DNA of 64,000 bases from positions 97,903 to 161,902 of the forward strand of contig NZ_WHNQ01000018.1 of assembly GCF_009362785.1 (NCBI RefSeq). Direction: 5' to 3'. Made by a program: the position numbers and the translations under genes. Under the pieces are notes generated by a model, which was not told where the DNA came from, did not search any database, and saw nothing but the letters and a program-made list of their open reading frames with translations. Below, piece after piece: positions 9,711-18,010 of the stretch (position 1 is its first letter; every line of letters starts with the position of its first letter). Source of the DNA: Paraburkholderia atlantica. GTDB lineage: Bacteria; Pseudomonadota; Gammaproteobacteria; Burkholderiales; Burkholderiaceae.

Positions 9711-9737
9711 TAATCAGGACCAAATGGGTCCTGATTA
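9711..9737. promoter_or_regulatory. Perfect inverted repeat upstream of sufR, probable Rrf2 operator
   Basis: The arms TAATCAGGACC (9711-9721) and GGTCCTGATTA (9727-9737) are exact reverse complements separated by five bases. The 27-base size and central GGAC/GTCC resemble IscR/RirA-type sites bound by dimeric Rrf2 regulators. It lies 17 bases before the sufR ATG and would also control the whole suf operon. Binding by the adjacent SufR is inference. Confidence 0.75.
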
Positions 9738-9754
9738 AAAGGGAAGATGTTCCG

Positions 9755-10258
9755 ATGTTGCGCATGAGCAAACTTGCCGATTACGGCACGGTGATCATGA
9801 CCGCGATGGCGCGCGATCCGGATGCCGTCCACAGCGCAAGCAGCATTGCGGCGGCGACCGGGGTCGCGATGCCTACGGTGTCAAAGGTGCTGAAAGTCCT
9901 GACGCGGGGTGGTGTCGTGGAGTCTCTGCGCGGCACAAACGGCGGTTACCTGCTGCCGCGGCCGCCCGGGCGGATCACGCTGGCGGAGGTGATCGCCGCC
10001 GTCGACGGCCCGATCGGCATGACCGAATGCAGCACTACGCCAGGCCTGTGTATCCAGGAGGCGGTGTGCGCGGTGCGCGCCAACTGGCAGAAGGTCAATC
10101 GCCTGATTTACGAAGCGTTGCAGCAGGTCACGCTGGCGGACATGGCGGGCCCCACCTTGCGCGTGGTCGATATTAGCGCGATCCGCGCGCGTAGTATTCC
10201 CAACCATCGCGCGGGCGCGACGCCTGCGCGCAAGTCGATTGACGGAGGCCACGCATGA
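9755..10258 (+). CDS. sufR: Rrf2-family SUF operon regulator with Fe-S cysteines
   Basis: A 167-residue winged-helix repressor of the Rrf2 (IscR-like) family that probably senses Fe-S cluster status. The HTH occupies about residues 25-60 (SSIAAATGVAMPTVSKVLKVL), followed by the family wing GTNGGYLL. Three cysteines, C92, C99 and C105, form the cluster-binding motif. The ATG at 9755 was chosen because it begins the family-typical MLRMSKLADYG and has a GGGAAG ribosome-binding sequence about ten bases upstream. The stop overlaps the sufB start by four bases. The perfect inverted repeat just upstream suggests autoregulation. The name follows the SUF-associated Rrf2 group and does not imply orthology to cyanobacterial SufR. 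Confidence 0.9.
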   Translation: MLRMSKLADYGTVIMTAMARDPDAVHSASSIAAATGVAMPTVSKVLKVLTRGGVVESLRGTNGGYLLPRPPGRITLAEVIAAVDGPIGMTECSTTPGLCIQEAVCAVRANWQKVNRLIYEALQQVTLADMAGPTLRVVDISAIRARSIPNHRAGATPARKSIDGGHA

Positions 10259-11703
10259 GCTCATCCGAAACCGGTCTCCATGAGCTGATCAGCCGCGAAT
10301 ACCAGCATGGTTTCGTGACCGACCTGCAGGCCGATGCGCTTCCGCGCGGGCTGAGCGAGGACGTGGTCCGGCTCATTTCAAAGAAGAAAGACGAGCCGGC
10401 GTTCATGCTCGAGTGGCGACTCGCGGCCTACCGCCACTGGCTCACGATGACCGAGCCGCACTGGGCGACGGTCGAACACCCGCCGATCGATTACCAGAAC
10501 ATCATTTATTATTCCGCGCCGATGACGCAGAAGAATCGTCCGAAGAGTCTCGATGAGGTCGATCCGGAACTGCTGCGTACCTACGAAAAGCTGGGTGTGC
10601 CGCTGAGGGAGCGCGAACTGCTGGCGGGCGTGGCGGTGGATGCGGTATTCGACAGCGTGTCGGTAGCGACTACGTTCCGCGAAAAGCTGGCGGAACTCGG
10701 CATCGTGTTCTGTTCGTTCTCAGATGCCGTACAGCGTCATCCCGAACTGGTGCGAAAGTATCTCGGCTCGGTCGTGCCGCACACCGACAATTTCTTCGCT
10801 GCGCTTAATTCCGCCGTGTTCAGCGATGGCTCGTTCTGCTACATCCCGCCGGGCGTGCGCTGCCCGATGGAACTGTCGACCTACTTTCGTATCAACGCCC
10901 GGAACACCGGGCAGTTCGAGCGCACGCTGATCGTCGCGGACAAAGGCGGGTATGTGAGCTATCTGGAAGGCTGCACCGCGCCGATGCGCGACGAAAACCA
11001 GCTGCATGCCGCTGTGGTCGAGCTGATCGCGCTGGAAGGGGCGCAGATCCGCTATTCGACCGTGCAGAACTGGTATCCGGGCGATGCGTCGGGCAAGGGT
11101 GGCATCTACAACTTCGTGACCAAACGTGGCGACTGCCGCGAGGCGAATTCGAAGATTTCATGGACTCAGGTGGAAACCGGCTCGGCGATTACGTGGAAGT
11201 ATCCGAGCGTGATCCTGCAGGGCGATAACTCGGTCGGTGAATTCTATTCGGTGGCGCTGACCAACCACTTTCAACAGGCCGATACCGGCACGAAGATGGT
11301 TCACCTCGGCCGCAATACGCGCAGCACGATTCTGTCGAAGGGCATTTCGGCGGGCCGCGGAAAGAACGCGTACCGTGGCCTCGTGAAGGTCGGCCGTGCG
11401 GCCGAAGGTGCGCGCAACTACACGCAGTGCGATTCGCTTTTGCTCGGAAACCGTTGCAGTGCTCACACATTCCCTTACATCGAGGTCAAGAACCCGACCG
11501 CGAACGTCGAACACGAAGCATCGACGTCACGCATCGGCGAAGACCAGTTGTTCTATTGTCGGCAGCGCGGGTTGTCGCCGGAAGATGCAGTGTCGATGAT
11601 CGTGAACGGGTTCTGCAAGGAAGTCTTCAAGGAGCTGCCGATGGAGTTTGCCGTCGAGGCGCAGAAGCTGCTCGGCGTCAGCCTGGAAGGGGCTGTGGGA
11701 TAG
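10255..11703 (+). CDS. sufB: Fe-S cluster assembly scaffold protein SufB
   Basis: A 482-residue SufB, the scaffold subunit of the SufBC2D complex on which Fe-S clusters are built in the cytosol. It shows the N-terminal EYQHGFVTDLQ, the SufB signature VFCSFSDAVQRHPELVRKYLG, and the beta-helix core with YLEGCTAPMRDENQLHAAVVE. The C-terminal part contains FPYIEVKNPTANVEHEA. Length matches the family. The start ATG overlaps the sufR stop (ATGA). It is followed by sufC after 29 bases. No frameshift or missing region was seen. Confidence 0.97.
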   Translation: MSSSETGLHELISREYQHGFVTDLQADALPRGLSEDVVRLISKKKDEPAFMLEWRLAAYRHWLTMTEPHWATVEHPPIDYQNIIYYSAPMTQKNRPKSLDEVDPELLRTYEKLGVPLRERELLAGVAVDAVFDSVSVATTFREKLAELGIVFCSFSDAVQRHPELVRKYLGSVVPHTDNFFAALNSAVFSDGSFCYIPPGVRCPMELSTYFRINARNTGQFERTLIVADKGGYVSYLEGCTAPMRDENQLHAAVVELIALEGAQIRYSTVQNWYPGDASGKGGIYNFVTKRGDCREANSKISWTQVETGSAITWKYPSVILQGDNSVGEFYSVALTNHFQQADTGTKMVHLGRNTRSTILSKGISAGRGKNAYRGLVKVGRAAEGARNYTQCDSLLLGNRCSAHTFPYIEVKNPTANVEHEASTSRIGEDQLFYCRQRGLSPEDAVSMIVNGFCKEVFKELPMEFAVEAQKLLGVSLEGAVG

Positions 11704-11732
11704 CCCACAGTGAATCGCGAGGGATTCGGACC

Positions 11733-12524
11733 ATGCTTGAAATCAGCAATCTGCAAGTCGAAGTCGACGGCAAGAAAATTCTGCGTGGCATCAATCTGAG
11801 GGTAAAGGCCGGCGAGGTGCACGCGATCATGGGCCCGAACGGCTCGGGCAAGAGCACGCTTGCCCAGGTGCTGGCCGGGCGCGAGGACTTTGCTGTCGCG
11901 GGCGGCGAGGTCTCGTATTTCGGCCGCGACCTGCTGGCGCTCGCACCCGAGGAGCGTGCGCACCAAGGACTGTTTCTCGCGTTCCAGTATCCCGTCGAGA
12001 TACCCGGCGTGAGCAACGTTTATCTGCTGAAGGCGGCTTTGAACGCGCAGCGGCGGTATCGTGGCGAGCCGGAGTTCGATGCGATGGAGTTTCTGCAACT
12101 GGTCAAGGGGAGGATGACGCTGATGCAGATGGACGAGAGTCTGCTGTATCGCGCAGTGAACGAAGGTTTTTCCGGTGGAGAAAAGAAACGCAACGAGATC
12201 CTGCAAATGGCCGTGCTACAGCCACGGCTCGCGATTCTCGACGAAACGGATTCCGGACTCGACATCGACGCATTGCAGATTGTCGCGCAGGGTGTTAACA
12301 GCATGCGCAGTCCGGAACGGGGGATCGTGCTGATCACGCACTATCAGCGGCTATTGGAATACGTCGTGCCGGATCGTGTGCATGTGCTGGCGAATGGCCG
12401 GATCGCGAAGTCGGGATCACGTGAACTGGCGCTGGAACTGGAGCGTAAAGGCTATGGCTGGATCGACGATGAAGCGGTGCAACCAGAAATTAGAGCAAGC
12501 CGGGAACGTGCGGGGCATCCATGA
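11733..12524 (+). CDS. sufC: Fe-S assembly ATPase SufC
   Basis: A 263-residue ABC-type ATPase that drives SufBC2D; it is soluble and not a transporter subunit. Walker A is GPNGSGKSTLAQVLAG, the signature motif is NEGFSGGEKKRNEILQ, and Walker B is LAILDETDSGLDIDAL, all typical of SufC. The ATG at 11733 follows a GAGGGA ribosome-binding site; the longer open frame from 11427 overlaps sufB and is rejected. The gene overlaps the sufD start by four bases. The C-terminus is slightly longer than in E. coli SufC. Confidence 0.97.
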   Translation: MLEISNLQVEVDGKKILRGINLRVKAGEVHAIMGPNGSGKSTLAQVLAGREDFAVAGGEVSYFGRDLLALAPEERAHQGLFLAFQYPVEIPGVSNVYLLKAALNAQRRYRGEPEFDAMEFLQLVKGRMTLMQMDESLLYRAVNEGFSGGEKKRNEILQMAVLQPRLAILDETDSGLDIDALQIVAQGVNSMRSPERGIVLITHYQRLLEYVVPDRVHVLANGRIAKSGSRELALELERKGYGWIDDEAVQPEIRASRERAGHP

Positions 12525-13846
12525 AAAACGAATCTCTCGACTATTTCCATCAGGCTTTTGGGCAACTCGCGAAGACGTTGCCCGGCATTGAGTTTCTGTG
12601 GCTGCGCGCCGCTCGCCGAAGCGCATTCGACCAGTTCGACGCGCTGGGTTTGCCGACCACGCGGCACGAGGACTGGAGATACACGAACGTGTCGGCGATC
12701 GGCAAGCGTCCCTGGCATTTCAGGGCACAACGCACCGACGATGGCGACGTGCGGCACGTCATCGATGAACTCGAGCTGGACCCTGCCGGGCATCGACTGG
12801 TCTTTGTCAACGGTCGGCATGTGCCGCGGCTGTCGAAACTGAATGATTTACCACACGGGGTATTTGTGGGCTCGCTTACCCGGGCGTTGAGAGAAATGCC
12901 GCAACGACTGGAAGCGGCAATCGCCTCGCAGGCATATGCCGACGGTTTTGCCGCGCTGAACATGGCGTTTATGACGGACGGGTTTGCCATCGTGCTGCCG
13001 CCTGGCGAGGTCATCGATCAACCGCTGCAGATACTGTTCCTGACCGACGAAGCAGGTCTTGCGGTGCAGCCGTTCAATGTCGTGCTTGCAGGATCACGCT
13101 CGGGCTGCATGCTCGTCGAGCACTTTGTCGGGCTGGGCGACGATGCGTACTGGACTAACGCGGTTACCCGCATCGTTGCAGACGAGCAGGCGGACGTGCA
13201 GCACTACCGGTTGCAGCAAGAGGGCCCGAAGGCTTTTCATATCGCCTCGCTCGCCGCTGCGCAGCAACGCGGCAGCTGTTTTACGTCACATGAGTTCGCG
13301 TTTGGCGCCGCGTTGTCGCGCACGGACATCTGCACGAGCCTGAACGCCGCGAACGCGCAGGCGACGTTGAATGGTCTTTATTTCGTTGGGGGCCGGCAGC
13401 ACGTCGATCACCACACGCGCATCGATCACAAAGAGCCGCGTGGCACGAGTCGCGAATATTACCGCGGGGTGCTCGACGGTGCTGCGCGCGGCGTGTTCAA
13501 CGGGCGCGTCATCGTGCATCGCGATGCGCAGCAAACGGACACGCATCAGGCGAACCACAACCTGTTGCTGTCACGCGATGCGGAAATCGACACGAAGCCG
13601 CAACTCGAGATCTACGCCGACGACGTGAAATGCACACACGGCGCGACGGTCGGTCAACTGGACGACAGTCAGCTGTTCTATTTGCGTGCGCGGGGAGTCG
13701 AAGAGCGCATGGCGCGGGCGCTACTGACCTACGCATTTGCGCGCGACATTGTCGAACGTGTGCGCATCGATTCGCTGCGTGTCCGGCTCGAAGACCTGCT
13801 GCTCGCGCACACTCCGGAAGGCGAGCGCATCAGGGAGTTGCTATGA
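12521..13846 (+). CDS. sufD: Fe-S cluster assembly protein SufD
   Basis: A 441-residue SufD, the SufB paralogue that completes the scaffold complex and is linked to iron acquisition. Characteristic sequence includes PTTRHEDWRYTNVSAIG near the N-terminus and a beta-helix ending with the family-typical EIYADDVKCTHGATVGQLDD and LFYLRARGVEERMARALL. It overlaps both neighbours by four bases (ATGA), consistent with coupled translation of stoichiometric complex subunits. Confidence 0.96.
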   Translation: MKNESLDYFHQAFGQLAKTLPGIEFLWLRAARRSAFDQFDALGLPTTRHEDWRYTNVSAIGKRPWHFRAQRTDDGDVRHVIDELELDPAGHRLVFVNGRHVPRLSKLNDLPHGVFVGSLTRALREMPQRLEAAIASQAYADGFAALNMAFMTDGFAIVLPPGEVIDQPLQILFLTDEAGLAVQPFNVVLAGSRSGCMLVEHFVGLGDDAYWTNAVTRIVADEQADVQHYRLQQEGPKAFHIASLAAAQQRGSCFTSHEFAFGAALSRTDICTSLNAANAQATLNGLYFVGGRQHVDHHTRIDHKEPRGTSREYYRGVLDGAARGVFNGRVIVHRDAQQTDTHQANHNLLLSRDAEIDTKPQLEIYADDVKCTHGATVGQLDDSQLFYLRARGVEERMARALLTYAFARDIVERVRIDSLRVRLEDLLLAHTPEGERIRELL

Positions 13847-15096
13847 AGCCGATCGAACAGATGCAGACGCCCGATCCGCGCAATGTCGAGCATTGGCGAG
13901 CCGATTTTCCTATTCTGGGCGAGCGCGTGCATGGCCAGCCGTTGGTCTATCTCGACAATGGCGCCACCACGCAAAAACCCGCCGCGGTAATCTACGCGGA
14001 AAACGCTTACTACCGGCATAGCAACGCCAACGTGCACCGCGGCGTGCATCTGCTGTCGCAGCGCGCGACCGATTCATTCGAGGCAGCACGCGCGAAGATC
14101 GCGCGCTTCATCAATGCGCAGCGTCCGGAGGAGATCGTGTTCGTGCGTGGCACGACCGAAGCGATCAATCTCGTTGCCCAGAGCTATGCGCGCCCGCAGA
14201 TCAAGCCCGGCGACGAGATCCTGATCAGCGCAATGGAGCACCATTCGAACATTGTGCCGTGGCAGCTAGTCTGTGAGCAGACGGGCGCGGCGCTGAAAGT
14301 CGTGCCGATCGACGATACGGGCGCGCTCGATGCCGACGCGTACGAGCGCTTGTTCAGTGAACGTACGCGGCTGGTCGCGATGACGCACCTGGCCAACGCG
14401 CTCGGCAGCATCAATCCGGTCGAGCGCATCGTTGCGGGGGCGCACGCGCGAGGCGTGCCGGTACTGCTGGATGGCGCGCAGGCGATTGCGCATCTGCCAG
14501 TCGACGTCCGCGCGATAGATTGCGATTTCTACGCGTTTTCCGGGCATAAGGTGTACGGACCAACTGGCATTGGCGTGCTATATGCCAGGGCCGCACTGCT
14601 TGAAGCGATGCCGCCATGGCAGGGCGGCGGCGACATGATCCGCTCGGTAACGTTCGAGAAAACGGAATACAACGAGATTCCGTGGAAGTTCGAGGCGGGC
14701 ACGCCGAACATTGCTGGCGCAATTGCGCTGGGCGCGGCGCTCGACTATGTCGACAGCATCGGAATGGAAGCCATCGCCGCGCACGAGAACGAGCTGCTCG
14801 CCTATGCAACGGATGAATTGCGGGTGATACCGGGCTTGCGTTTCATCGGTAGCGCACGCGACAAGGCAAGCATTCTGTCGTTCGTGCTCGACGGCGTGCA
14901 TGCCCATGATGTCGGCACGATTCTCGATCATCACGGCATTGCCGTGCGTGCAGGCCATCATTGCGCGATGCCGGTGATGCAGCGCTTCGGCGTACCGGCG
15001 ACCGTGCGCGCGTCGCTCGCCCTCTACAACACGCACCAGGATATCGACGCTCTGGTCGAAGGTCTCGGCAGGGTCAGGGAGCTATTCGGAACATGA
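13843..15096 (+). CDS. sufS: Cysteine desulfurase SufS
   Basis: A 417-residue PLP-dependent class V enzyme that converts cysteine to alanine and holds sulfur as a persulfide for cluster assembly. The PLP lysine is K236 in AFSGHKVYGPTG and the persulfide cysteine is C374 in RAGHHCAMP, about ten residues later than in E. coli SufS. The start ATG at 13843 overlaps the sufD stop, and the stop overlaps sufU. No sufE is present; the partner is evidently the adjacent SufU, so this is a SufS-SufU pair of the type known from Firmicutes. Confidence 0.97.
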   Translation: MKPIEQMQTPDPRNVEHWRADFPILGERVHGQPLVYLDNGATTQKPAAVIYAENAYYRHSNANVHRGVHLLSQRATDSFEAARAKIARFINAQRPEEIVFVRGTTEAINLVAQSYARPQIKPGDEILISAMEHHSNIVPWQLVCEQTGAALKVVPIDDTGALDADAYERLFSERTRLVAMTHLANALGSINPVERIVAGAHARGVPVLLDGAQAIAHLPVDVRAIDCDFYAFSGHKVYGPTGIGVLYARAALLEAMPPWQGGGDMIRSVTFEKTEYNEIPWKFEAGTPNIAGAIALGAALDYVDSIGMEAIAAHENELLAYATDELRVIPGLRFIGSARDKASILSFVLDGVHAHDVGTILDHHGIAVRAGHHCAMPVMQRFGVPATVRASLALYNTHQDIDALVEGLGRVRELFGT

Positions 15097-15548
15097 ACGA
15101 TCTGCGCGAGCTGTATCAGGAAGTCATTTTCGACCACTACCGGCGGCCGCGTAACCGTCATGGACTGTCCGGTGCCAATCACACGGCTGAGGGCTATAAC
15201 CCGCTGTGCGGCGACCGGATTACGCTTTATCTGCGAATCGAAGACGGCATCGTCAAAGAGGCGAGTTTCGAAGGCGCAGGCTGTGCAATTGCGACAGCAT
15301 CGGCGTCGCTGATGACCGAGGCGCTGAAAGGCAAATCGGAAGCGGAGGCCGAAGCGCTGTTCGGGCGCTTTCACGACATGGTGACAACACCCGCTGCAGG
15401 GCAGGTGGCAGCCGCGTCGGAGATGGGCAAGCTGGCGGTGCTGTCCGGCGTGCGTGAATTTCCCGAGCGTGTGAAATGCGCGACGCTGGCCTGGCATACG
15501 CTGCATGCCGCACTGCACGACGAGGATCGCCCCGCTTCGACAGAGTGA
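15093..15548 (+). CDS. sufU: SufU-type sulfur transfer/scaffold protein
   Basis: A 151-residue IscU-fold protein with the conserved ligands C39, D41, C64 and C129. The insertion between the second and third cysteines (including PAAGQVAAASEMGKLAVLSG) marks the SufU rather than the IscU subgroup. SufU accepts sulfur from SufS, using a zinc site. The start ATG overlaps the sufS stop, so the frame reading from 14961 is not used. The downstream gene begins six bases later. Confidence 0.94.
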   Translation: MNDLRELYQEVIFDHYRRPRNRHGLSGANHTAEGYNPLCGDRITLYLRIEDGIVKEASFEGAGCAIATASASLMTEALKGKSEAEAEALFGRFHDMVTTPAAGQVAAASEMGKLAVLSGVREFPERVKCATLAWHTLHAALHDEDRPASTE

Positions 15549-15553
15549 GGCAG

Positions 15554-15925
15554 ATGATGAGCACATTCGACTGGCTGAAGCGCGCTGAGGCCGCACAACC
15601 CGGCAGTGGCACAACAACAGTACGTCTTGAAGAACGCGTGATCGACGCGCTGCGAACCGTGTTCGACCCGGAGATTCCAGTCAACATCTACGATTTGGGG
15701 CTTGTTTATGGTCTCGACGTGGACGAAGCCGAAGGCCGCGTCGGAATCCGCATGACGCTGACCGCGCCCGGCTGCCCGGTCGCGCAGACCTTCCCGGCAA
15801 CGGTGGAGGATGCGGTGTTCTCGGTGAGCGGTGTGAACGACGTGCATGTTGAACTGGTGTGGGATCCGCCGTGGTCGAGAGACCGGATGTCGGATGCGGC
15901 GCGCCTGCAATTGGGAATGCTTTGA
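15554..15925 (+). CDS. sufT: SufT-like MIP18/DUF59 Fe-S assembly protein
   Basis: A 123-residue protein of the MIP18/DUF59 (PaaD-like) family that supports maturation of Fe-S proteins. It contains the family core ALRTVFDPEIPVNIYDLGLV and the motif LTAPGCPVAQ with the conserved cysteine. The C-terminal WDPPWSRDRMSD is also typical. Two adjacent ATGs (15554 and 15557) are possible starts. It lies between sufU and the Rieske gene with a one-base gap to the latter, so it belongs to the operon. Confidence 0.92.
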   Translation: MMSTFDWLKRAEAAQPGSGTTTVRLEERVIDALRTVFDPEIPVNIYDLGLVYGLDVDEAEGRVGIRMTLTAPGCPVAQTFPATVEDAVFSVSGVNDVHVELVWDPPWSRDRMSDAARLQLGML

Positions 15926-15926
15926 C

Positions 15927-16247
15927 ATGTCCAACTGGGTCGATGTCGCCGCGATAGGGGATTTTCCGGCTGGAGCCGTTCGCAGCGTCGAGGTCGATGG
16001 CGCGCAGGTCGCTGTGTTCAACGTCGACGGCACCTGTTATGCAATCGAGGATATCTGCCCGCACGACGGCGGCATCCTGACGGGCGGTGTGGTGGAAGGC
16101 GACGTGGTCGTCTGTCCGCGCCACGGTGCACGGTTTTGCATCAGGACCGGAAAGGTGCTGGCGCCGCCGGCATATGAGGATGTGGTGGCGTTTCCGGTGC
16201 GGATCGAGGCGGGCGTCGTTCAGGTGCGTGACGATCGGTGGGATTGA
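15927..16247 (+). CDS. Rieske [2Fe-2S] ferredoxin-like protein
   Basis: A 106-residue soluble Rieske protein of the non-heme ferredoxin type. The cluster ligands are C44/H46 (CPHDGG) and C63/H66 (CPRHGARF). It has no signal peptide or membrane helix, so it is probably a cytosolic electron carrier. It is the last gene of the suf operon, starting one base after the sufT stop. It could donate electrons during assembly or be a client of the operon; the sequence does not decide. Confidence 0.92.
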   Translation: MSNWVDVAAIGDFPAGAVRSVEVDGAQVAVFNVDGTCYAIEDICPHDGGILTGGVVEGDVVVCPRHGARFCIRTGKVLAPPAYEDVVAFPVRIEAGVVQVRDDRWD

Positions 16248-16912
16248 GTGAGTTAGAGTGAGCCCGGATGGGCCAAACCGGACGCGCCATGCATGCCTTG
16301 CTCGGGCCTCGCGGGTACCAAATGCCGAAGTATGGGTAGGATGATGGGTACGTCGTGGCTCGGGTGTGTGGGAGCCAAACCTGGCGCGGCTGTGCGGGCA
16401 TCGGTTGGACCCTGCTGCCTGCAGCAAACCATGTCGGGCATCTCTTGGCAACGGTTGGCAAATACGGCTGACGTGGGTTAGAGACTGGCCACTATGCGCA
16501 GCCGCGAAGTGTGAGTTGGCAAGTTGGATATACGGTGGCCGGGCAGCGGAGGAGTAGAACCTGCCCAGGCTTTCCTCGCGGTTGTAGAAAAGTCTGTGTG
16601 ATTTGTTGCCTGTTGATGGGGAGGTCCCGGTCATCCTGCCGAATCTTTGTCAACGCTAGCTCATAGCGGATACCTCAATCAACATGCCGCTTCTGGTGGT
16701 ATATCGGGTGGTATGTCGCTCCTGAAAAAATCAACAGACCCTTGCCAGGAAAGCGATTCCGGGCATTTTTCAAATCCCGCCCTGGGCACCATTTCGAATT
16801 GTCGATTCGAATCTTCAAGCGCTTCGCGCTTTCTTCAGACAACGGCGGCCCGTATCAGACCATCGCGTTGTCTCTGCTTCTTCTGCGGCTCACTTTCGCC
16901 GCGCTTCATCGC
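16248..16912. other. 665-base gap after the SUF operon with no recognised gene
   Basis: Several short open frames exist on both strands but none has a good start or any family resemblance. Near 16695-16718 the octamer GGTGGTAT occurs twice in tandem fashion. Composition is less GC-rich than the operon. Nothing else was identified; it may contain the suf terminator or debris of an integrated element. Confidence 0.4.
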
Positions 16913-17932
16913 TCAGAACTCGTTCCGATAGGCAAATAGCCCCGGAAGCCCGCCGCTCATCACGAATAGAATCTTCTGTCCCGCAGAATACTTGCCGGTA
17001 CTCACGTCTTCGACGAGACCCGCAAATGCTTTACCGCTATACACGGGATCGAGCAGCAAACCTTCAGTCGATGCCATCAGCCGAACCGCAGCGCGCATGT
17101 TATCGGTCGGAATGCCATAGCCGGGACCAAGCTGCGCTTCGTCGATCGAGATGTCGTCATCGCTCACGCTTAGGCCAGGGTCGATCAGTCGAACCGTTTG
17201 ATTCGCTTTTTCCAAAGTAACCGTGCGCGCGTGGCCGGCATTCCCATACACCGTGAATGCGGCAATACGTGACGGATCGAGGCCCAGCGCAACCAAACCC
17301 GCCACCAGTCCCGCATGCATGCCGCCGCTTCCGTTCGGCACCACGATGCGATCGAAAGCGACGTTTTGCGCTTGCGATTGCGCGACGATTTCAGCGGCAC
17401 AGTCCGCATAGCCCAGGCAGCCGACCGGGCTCGAACCGCCCAACGGACACACATACACGTTACGGCCCTGCGCTCGCAACTCGTTCGCGCGTTCCTCGGC
17501 GAATTGGAGTGCGTTGGCCGCGCCGGGAAGATCATGCACGCGCGCATCGAATAGCGCATCGAGCAGCACGTTGCCGTTCTCCATGTAGTCGTGGTCGGAA
17601 CGGGGCACGGTTCTCGTCAGCACCAACTCGCATTGAAGTCCGACGCGAGCCGCCGCGGCCGCCGTCAGGCGCGCATGGTTCGATTGACGTGCGCCGACGG
17701 TAATGATGGTGTCCGCGCCACGCTCGAGCGCTTCGCCAATCAGGAATTCGAGCTTGCGCAACTTGTTGCCGCCGCCACCCAGTCCCGTCAGATCTTCTCG
17801 TTTGACGTAGATGTCCGCGCCGCCGAGGCGGGCGCTCAGACGCGCAAGGTGCTGAATTGGCGTCGGGCCTTCGAGCAGCGCGTGGCGCGGAAACTTTGAT
17901 AAATCGAAGTGGTGCGGTGAGGCGGAATTCAT
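16913..17932 (-). CDS. D-cysteine desulfhydrase / ACC deaminase family PLP enzyme
   Basis: A 339-residue fold-type II PLP enzyme. KREDLTGLGGGGNKLRKLEFL carries the probable PLP lysine (GGNK), and ITVGARQSNHAR matches D-cysteine desulfhydrase-like members better than true ACC deaminase. The C-terminal LLDPVYSGKAFAGL is also characteristic. Expected reaction: D-cysteine to pyruvate, sulfide and ammonia. The ATG at 17932 (MNSASPHHFDLSKFPRHALLEGPTP) aligns with family starts; the longer frame to 17989 is less likely. It lies at the end of a same-strand cluster with an aminotransferase-like gene and RidA, which fits 2-aminoacrylate chemistry. Confidence 0.87.
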   Translation of the reverse strand: MNSASPHHFDLSKFPRHALLEGPTPIQHLARLSARLGGADIYVKREDLTGLGGGGNKLRKLEFLIGEALERGADTIITVGARQSNHARLTAAAAARVGLQCELVLTRTVPRSDHDYMENGNVLLDALFDARVHDLPGAANALQFAEERANELRAQGRNVYVCPLGGSSPVGCLGYADCAAEIVAQSQAQNVAFDRIVVPNGSGGMHAGLVAGLVALGLDPSRIAAFTVYGNAGHARTVTLEKANQTVRLIDPGLSVSDDDISIDEAQLGPGYGIPTDNMRAAVRLMASTEGLLLDPVYSGKAFAGLVEDVSTGKYSAGQKILFVMSGGLPGLFAYRNEF

Positions 17933-18010
17933 GGTCGTGTGCGGGCGATTGAGTTGAAAGAGACGCTTCTTTTCAATTGACTGACGCAAAGTTCGCTTTG
18001 AACCGAGTAC

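Noticed and set aside
16913..17932. True ACC deaminase (AcdS)
   Set aside because: The PLP-lysine region and following motif fit D-cysteine desulfhydrase-like proteins better than the ACC deaminase pattern expected for this group of bacteria.
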